Made by a program: the position numbers and the translations under genes. A stretch of DNA of 9,595 bases from an uncultured Bacteroidota bacterium (GTDB lineage: Bacteria > Bacteroidota > Bacteroidia > Bacteroidales > P3), in assembly GCA_902766265.1 (NCBI GenBank), contig CACXCY010000101.1, positions 1 through 9,595 on the forward strand, in the 5' to 3' direction. Position 1 is the first letter of the stretch. Each line of letters opens with the position of its first letter. The notes below the pieces were generated by a model. The model was not told the origin of the DNA and searched no databases. It saw only the letters and a program-made list of their open reading frames with translations. Of the stretch, positions 6,941-9,595 are shown in pieces.

Positions 6941-6958
6941 TATAATGTATACTTTTGC
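6926..6958 (+). promoter_or_regulatory. Promoter of the outer-membrane beta-barrel gene
   Basis: TTTG (6926-6929) and TACTTTTGC (6950-6958) are 20 bp apart, a full Bacteroidetes promoter on the plus strand. Its -33 element lies inside the spacer of the leftward promoter and vice versa, so RNA polymerase can probably occupy only one at a time. The leader to the ATG at 6982 would be about 18 nt. Confidence 0.8.
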
Positions 6959-6981
6959 ACTTTCTAACCAAAAGGAAAGTT

Positions 6982-7713
6982 ATGAAGAAGTATAACGCTA
7001 TCAAAACATTATGCATTGCCGTCGTGATGGCCGCCACCGGTTTCACCGCCAATGCACAGCTGGAACAATCCGTATTTCTGTCGGGCAACATCCCCACCGG
7101 CCGTTTCGCCACCAACTACGACCCTGGCACAGGAATCGTCCTCATGGGTAAGTCCAATATCGGCAAAGCCGCCACTATGGGTCTGGGCTTTGGCTATCGC
7201 GCCACCTACGTCTTCGATGTGGGATTTGGCGAGGTGGCACCCTTCCTCAACGCCGACTTCCAATGGAATCGCGTCAAGAAAGGGCTACGCGAAAACTACA
7301 TGCGCGCCAACGCCTCCAAACCCAACTACCTGAACATCCCCGTCATGGTAGGTATCGGCTACCGCTATATGCTGACCGACATCATCAAGGTCTTCGGCGA
7401 ATTTGGCGTGGGAGCTGATTTCTTCAGCATCACCCCCGAGGGCAACAAGGACGACGGCACTATCGGCTACTGCCAGTATCATGTAAAGCCCCAACTCGCC
7501 TGGCAAGTGGGCGGCGGCGCCTTCTTTGGCAGCCACGTCAGCGCCAGCTTGCACTACTACGGACTTGGACAGCACGCCATTACCTACAACGAAAGTAAAT
7601 GCTCCGGTGCCTTGTATGCCGCCGACAAACTTTCCTACGAAACTGGGCTGACCAATAAGGTCGAGACCCCAACATTCGGTTCCATCGTCCTTCGCATCGG
7701 ATTCCATTTCTAA
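6982..7713 (+). CDS. Outer-membrane beta-barrel protein
   Basis: This 243-residue protein has a signal peptide (MKKYNAIKTLCIAVVMAATG, then FTANAQ, cleavage after ANA near residue 25). The rest alternates hydrophobic and polar residues in beta strands with many Gly and aromatic residues (MGLGFGYRATYVFDVGFGEV, VMVGIGYRYML, VFGEFGVGADFF, WQVGGGAFFGSHVSASLHYYGLG). It ends in GSIVLRIGFHF, with the C-terminal Phe expected of barrels assembled by the BAM complex. It fits the broad OMP_b-brl class of small porin-like proteins of Bacteroidetes; no specific function is known. I start at ATG 6982 because a purine-rich AAAGGAAAG lies just before it and the signal peptide begins MKKY; the frame is open a little further back to a TTG at 6955, but that overlaps the promoter. 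It is divergent from the porin operon and appears monocistronic, ending 24 nt before a terminator. Confidence 0.85.
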   Translation: MKKYNAIKTLCIAVVMAATGFTANAQLEQSVFLSGNIPTGRFATNYDPGTGIVLMGKSNIGKAATMGLGFGYRATYVFDVGFGEVAPFLNADFQWNRVKKGLRENYMRANASKPNYLNIPVMVGIGYRYMLTDIIKVFGEFGVGADFFSITPEGNKDDGTIGYCQYHVKPQLAWQVGGGAFFGSHVSASLHYYGLGQHAITYNESKCSGALYAADKLSYETGLTNKVETPTFGSIVLRIGFHF

Positions 7714-7737
7714 TCACAGAGCATACACCACTCCTCT

Positions 7738-7771
7738 ATGCGTGCCGCCCCCTAGCGACACGCATTTTTTT
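7738..7771 (+). terminator. Intrinsic terminator after the outer-membrane beta-barrel gene
   Basis: ATGCGTG (7738-7744) and CACGCAT (7759-7765) form a 7-bp stem, extended inside by CGC/GCG across a single mismatch, and are followed by seven T (7765-7771). It lies 24 nt after the stop at 7713, a textbook rho-independent terminator on the plus strand. Confidence 0.9.
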
Positions 7772-7859
7772 GTATCCAGGCACTATTCCTCAACCGCCCT
7801 TCAATGCTGCTGTCATGAGTTGAAATCGAGAAAGTGTTGCATTTATTACTTGAACTTAA

Positions 7860-8150
7860 GTTCCTCTACGCGGGCATCCCATCTATGCGCCCAATATATT
7901 CACTCCCAAACGTATTGAAAACAACCGTTTCTGCATGAGTGGAGACAATCTGGCCACAGCCGAAGTCAGCATATACACACACCATGGTGTGCTGGTTTGC
8001 ACCTTCGCCGGCATAACAGAATGCTGGGACGGCACCAAGAACGGAGTGCCCTGCATGTAGGGCAGCTACACTTACCTGGTGCGCTACACATCCAAGTCCG
8101 ACCCCGGCAATCCCAAAGTGAAGACCGGTACGGTAACATTGATATATTAG
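7860..8150 (+). pseudogene. Remnant of a CHU_C (gliding motility-associated / T9SS type B) C-terminal domain
   Basis: Reading the plus strand from 7881 gives IYAPNIFTPKRIENNRFC, then VSIYTHHGVLV, ECWDGTKNG, GSYTYLVRYTSK and finally KTGTVTLIY before a TAG at 8148-8150. This is the order of landmarks of the gliding motility-associated C-terminal domain: P-N-FTP, a short I-Y-x-x-x-G strand, WDGT-NG, then GSYxYxV, and a terminal GTVTLI. The frame is interrupted by a TAG at 8058-8060 where a CAG glutamine codon would be expected (PCMQGSYTY-like). The frame closes upstream at a TAA (7857-7859), there is no start codon or signal peptide, and the large N-terminal part of such a protein is absent. It is therefore a degraded 3' end of a former T9SS cargo gene. 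Frame conservation on both sides of the stop suggests fairly recent decay. The upstream bases 7772-7859 show no recognisable coding remnant. Confidence 0.82.
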
Positions 8151-8224
8151 CACAAGGGAAGGGCTGCTGTCTGCGCACTAATAGAAAATGTCATTTTGAT
8201 GTTGCAATTATACCTATACCAAAA

Positions 8225-8310
8225 ATAGTATCTACAAACACTAAAAAGTAGAGAAAATTAGTGTTTACAGATACTAAAATCAAATGAAATTTAATGTTTC
8301 CAGATACTAA
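8225..8310. repeat. Three 20-bp palindrome-like sites at exact 33-bp spacing
   Basis: The sites are 8225-8244 (ATAGTATCTACAAACACTAA), 8258-8277 (TTAGTGTTTACAGATACTAA) and 8291-8310 (TTAATGTTTCCAGATACTAA), each separated by 13 bp of unrelated AT-rich DNA. Thirteen of the 20 positions are identical in all three. Each site is an imperfect palindrome of the half-site TTAGTRTYT; site 1 reads almost like site 2 in reverse complement (17 of 19 positions), so sites 1 and 2 can also pair as a long stem. The 33-bp period is close to three helical turns, placing sites on about the same face of DNA. They lie between the pseudogene and the end of serS, far from any gene start seen here. Operator cluster, recombinase binding sites or a dispersed intergenic repeat are possible. 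Confidence 0.8.
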
Positions 8311-8311
8311 G

Positions 8312-8336
8312 ACAGGCCATCCGTAAGATGGCCTGT
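8312..8336. terminator. Hairpin at the 3' end of serS, probable terminator
   Basis: ACAGGCCATC (8312-8321) and GATGGCCTGT (8327-8336) form a perfect 10-bp stem around a 5-base loop. It begins 28 nt after the serS stop on the minus strand, where the following bases (CTTAGTATC) make a poor U-tract. On the plus strand it is followed by TTGTGTTTTAC, a better tract, so it may act in both directions or mainly to stop rightward transcription from entering serS antisense. Confidence 0.7.
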
Positions 8337-8364
8337 TTGTGTTTTACTATGTCTATTTGCGTAG

Positions 8365-9595
8365 TCAGTCTATCTTGTCGAAACCGAGGAAGGGGCGCAG
8401 CACTTCGGGCATAATGATGCCGTCGGGAGTCTGGTTGTTCTCCAGCAGTGCGGCCACGATACGGGGCAAGGCCAGCGCACTGCCGTTCAGCGTATGACAA
8501 AGTTTCATCTTGCCGTCGGAGTCTTTGAAACGCAACTTCATACGGTTGGCTTGGAAGGCCTCGAAATTGGATACGGAGCTCACCTCAAGCCAACGCTTCT
8601 GTGCGGCACTCCACACCTCGAAATCGAACGTCATTGCCGAGGTGAAACTGATGTCTCCACCACAGAGTTTGAGGACATGATACGGCAGACCGAGCTGCTC
8701 GAGAAGCCCACCCACATGCTTCTTCATCACCTCAAGCGTCTCATAAGAACGGTCCGGATGCTCGATAACCACTATCTCCACCTTGCTGAACTCATGCAGC
8801 CGGTTCAAGCCACGCACATCCTTGCCGTAGCTGCCTGCCTCGCGACGGAAACACTCCGAATAACCCACATGCTTGATGGGGAACTGGTCGGCATTCACAA
8901 TAACATTGCGGTAGATATTGGTGATGGGAACTTCTGCGGTGGGTATCATGTAAAAACCATCCAGCGGGATAGCGTACATCTGCCCCTCCTTGTCGGGCAA
9001 CTGCCCTGTACCCAAACCGCTAGCTTCATTCACCATCAAGGGCGGCTGAATCTCCACATAGCCGGCATCGGCAGCACTGTTGAGGAAGAAATTAATCAAC
9101 GCACGCTGTAGACGGGCACCTTTGCCCTTATAGACGGGGAAGCCGGCACCTGTTATCTTGTTGCCCAGCTCAAAGTCAACAATATCATACTTGGCGCAGA
9201 GCTCCCAATGCGGCAAAGCGTCAGCGGGCAAATCGGGTTTCACTCCACTTTCAGCCACCACCACATTATCGGCCTCACTCTTGCCTACAGGCACCGTGAT
9301 ATGCGGTGCATTCGGGAGAGAAATCAGTTTGGTGTTAAGCTCGCTGTCCACTTCCGCCTGCTGTTCCGCCAGCTGTTTCTCCTCTACTTTGAGTTCAGCA
9401 GTACGCGCCTTCTTTTGGTTAGCTTCGTCTTGACGACCCTGTTTAAAGAGCATTCCTATCTCTTTGGCAAGCGCGTTGCCTTCGGCCTTGACCGCATCGG
9501 CACGCTTCTGGAGGTCGCGACGACGCTCATCAAGAGCGAGTATTTCCTGGATGCGCTCCTCCACATTCTGAACATTTTTGATTTTCAGACGATCA
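8365..9595 (-). CDS. serS: Seryl-tRNA synthetase, 5' end beyond window
   Basis: This class II aminoacyl-tRNA synthetase charges tRNA-Ser in the cytosol. The frame runs from the right edge (first full codon at 9594-9592, DRLKIKNVQNVEERIQ) to TGA at 8365-8367, giving 409 residues; bacterial SerS has about 425, so only roughly 15-20 N-terminal residues are missing and the GTG at 9564 is not the real start. The N-terminal region to about residue 85 is the charged antiparallel coiled-coil arm that grips tRNA. The catalytic core shows motif 1 (EIQPPLMVNEASGLGTGQLP), TAEVPITN in the serine site, motif 2 (ECFRREAGSYGKDVRGLNRL then HEFSKVE) and motif 3 (NGSALALPRIVAALLENNQ). The protein ends normally with PEVLRPFLGFDKID. 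Its promoter is outside the window. Confidence 0.97.
   Translation of the reverse strand, partial: DRLKIKNVQNVEERIQEILALDERRRDLQKRADAVKAEGNALAKEIGMLFKQGRQDEANQKKARTAELKVEEKQLAEQQAEVDSELNTKLISLPNAPHITVPVGKSEADNVVVAESGVKPDLPADALPHWELCAKYDIVDFELGNKITGAGFPVYKGKGARLQRALINFFLNSAADAGYVEIQPPLMVNEASGLGTGQLPDKEGQMYAIPLDGFYMIPTAEVPITNIYRNVIVNADQFPIKHVGYSECFRREAGSYGKDVRGLNRLHEFSKVEIVVIEHPDRSYETLEVMKKHVGGLLEQLGLPYHVLKLCGGDISFTSAMTFDFEVWSAAQKRWLEVSSVSNFEAFQANRMKLRFKDSDGKMKLCHTLNGSALALPRIVAALLENNQTPDGIIMPEVLRPFLGFDKID

Noticed and set aside
7866..8153. 95-codon minus-strand open frame over the CHU_C remnant
   Set aside because: The plus strand in the same place retains an ordered CHU_C domain, which explains the lack of stops on the complementary strand.

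Overview
The window looks like chromosomal DNA from a member of the Bacteroidota, most likely order Bacteroidales. The evidence is a FeoA-FeoB fusion, a type A C-terminal sorting domain of the type IX secretion system (T9SS), a decayed gliding-motility-type (CHU_C) sorting domain, outer-membrane beta-barrel proteins, and promoters of the Bacteroidetes form TAnnTTTGC. Genus cannot be decided from the sequence alone.

Layout from left to right. Positions 1-740 (minus) hold the N-terminal part of feoAB, the ferrous iron transporter, cut by the left edge. Positions 741-1076 are non-coding: a feoAB promoter, a seven-unit 22-bp tandem array in which each unit is a small inverted repeat, and a very strong hairpin terminator. 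Positions 1077-2807 (minus) encode a secreted T9SS cargo protein with its own promoter. Positions 2893-6873 (minus) are a tightly packed five-gene run, in transcription order: outer-membrane porin, GATE-domain inner-membrane protein, purE, a P-loop nucleotide kinase-like protein, and a dCMP deaminase. Gaps between these genes are 18, 4, 1 and 4 nt, so they are almost certainly one operon.

At 6909-6958 there is a compact divergent promoter pair driving this operon leftward and a small outer-membrane beta-barrel gene (6982-7713) rightward. That gene ends at an intrinsic terminator. Positions 7714-8364 carry no intact gene. They hold the terminator, a pseudogene remnant of a CHU_C/T9SS sorting domain with an in-frame stop, an AT-rich stretch with three 20-bp palindrome-like sites at exactly 33-bp spacing, and a hairpin next to the end of serS. 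Positions 7772-7859 and 8151-8224 show nothing I can name. Positions 8365-9595 (minus) hold seryl-tRNA synthetase, missing about its first 15-20 residues at the right edge.

Functionally, the central operon reads as a nucleotide-themed unit: a possible uptake route (porin plus a nucleoside-recognition-type membrane protein) with de novo purine synthesis (PurE) and pyrimidine deoxynucleotide metabolism (dCMP deaminase with a kinase-like partner). The substrate assignments of the two membrane proteins are inference. No phage, transposase, CRISPR or defence system was found. The most unusual material is non-coding: the 22-bp hairpin array, the 33-bp-spaced palindromes and the overlapping divergent promoters.
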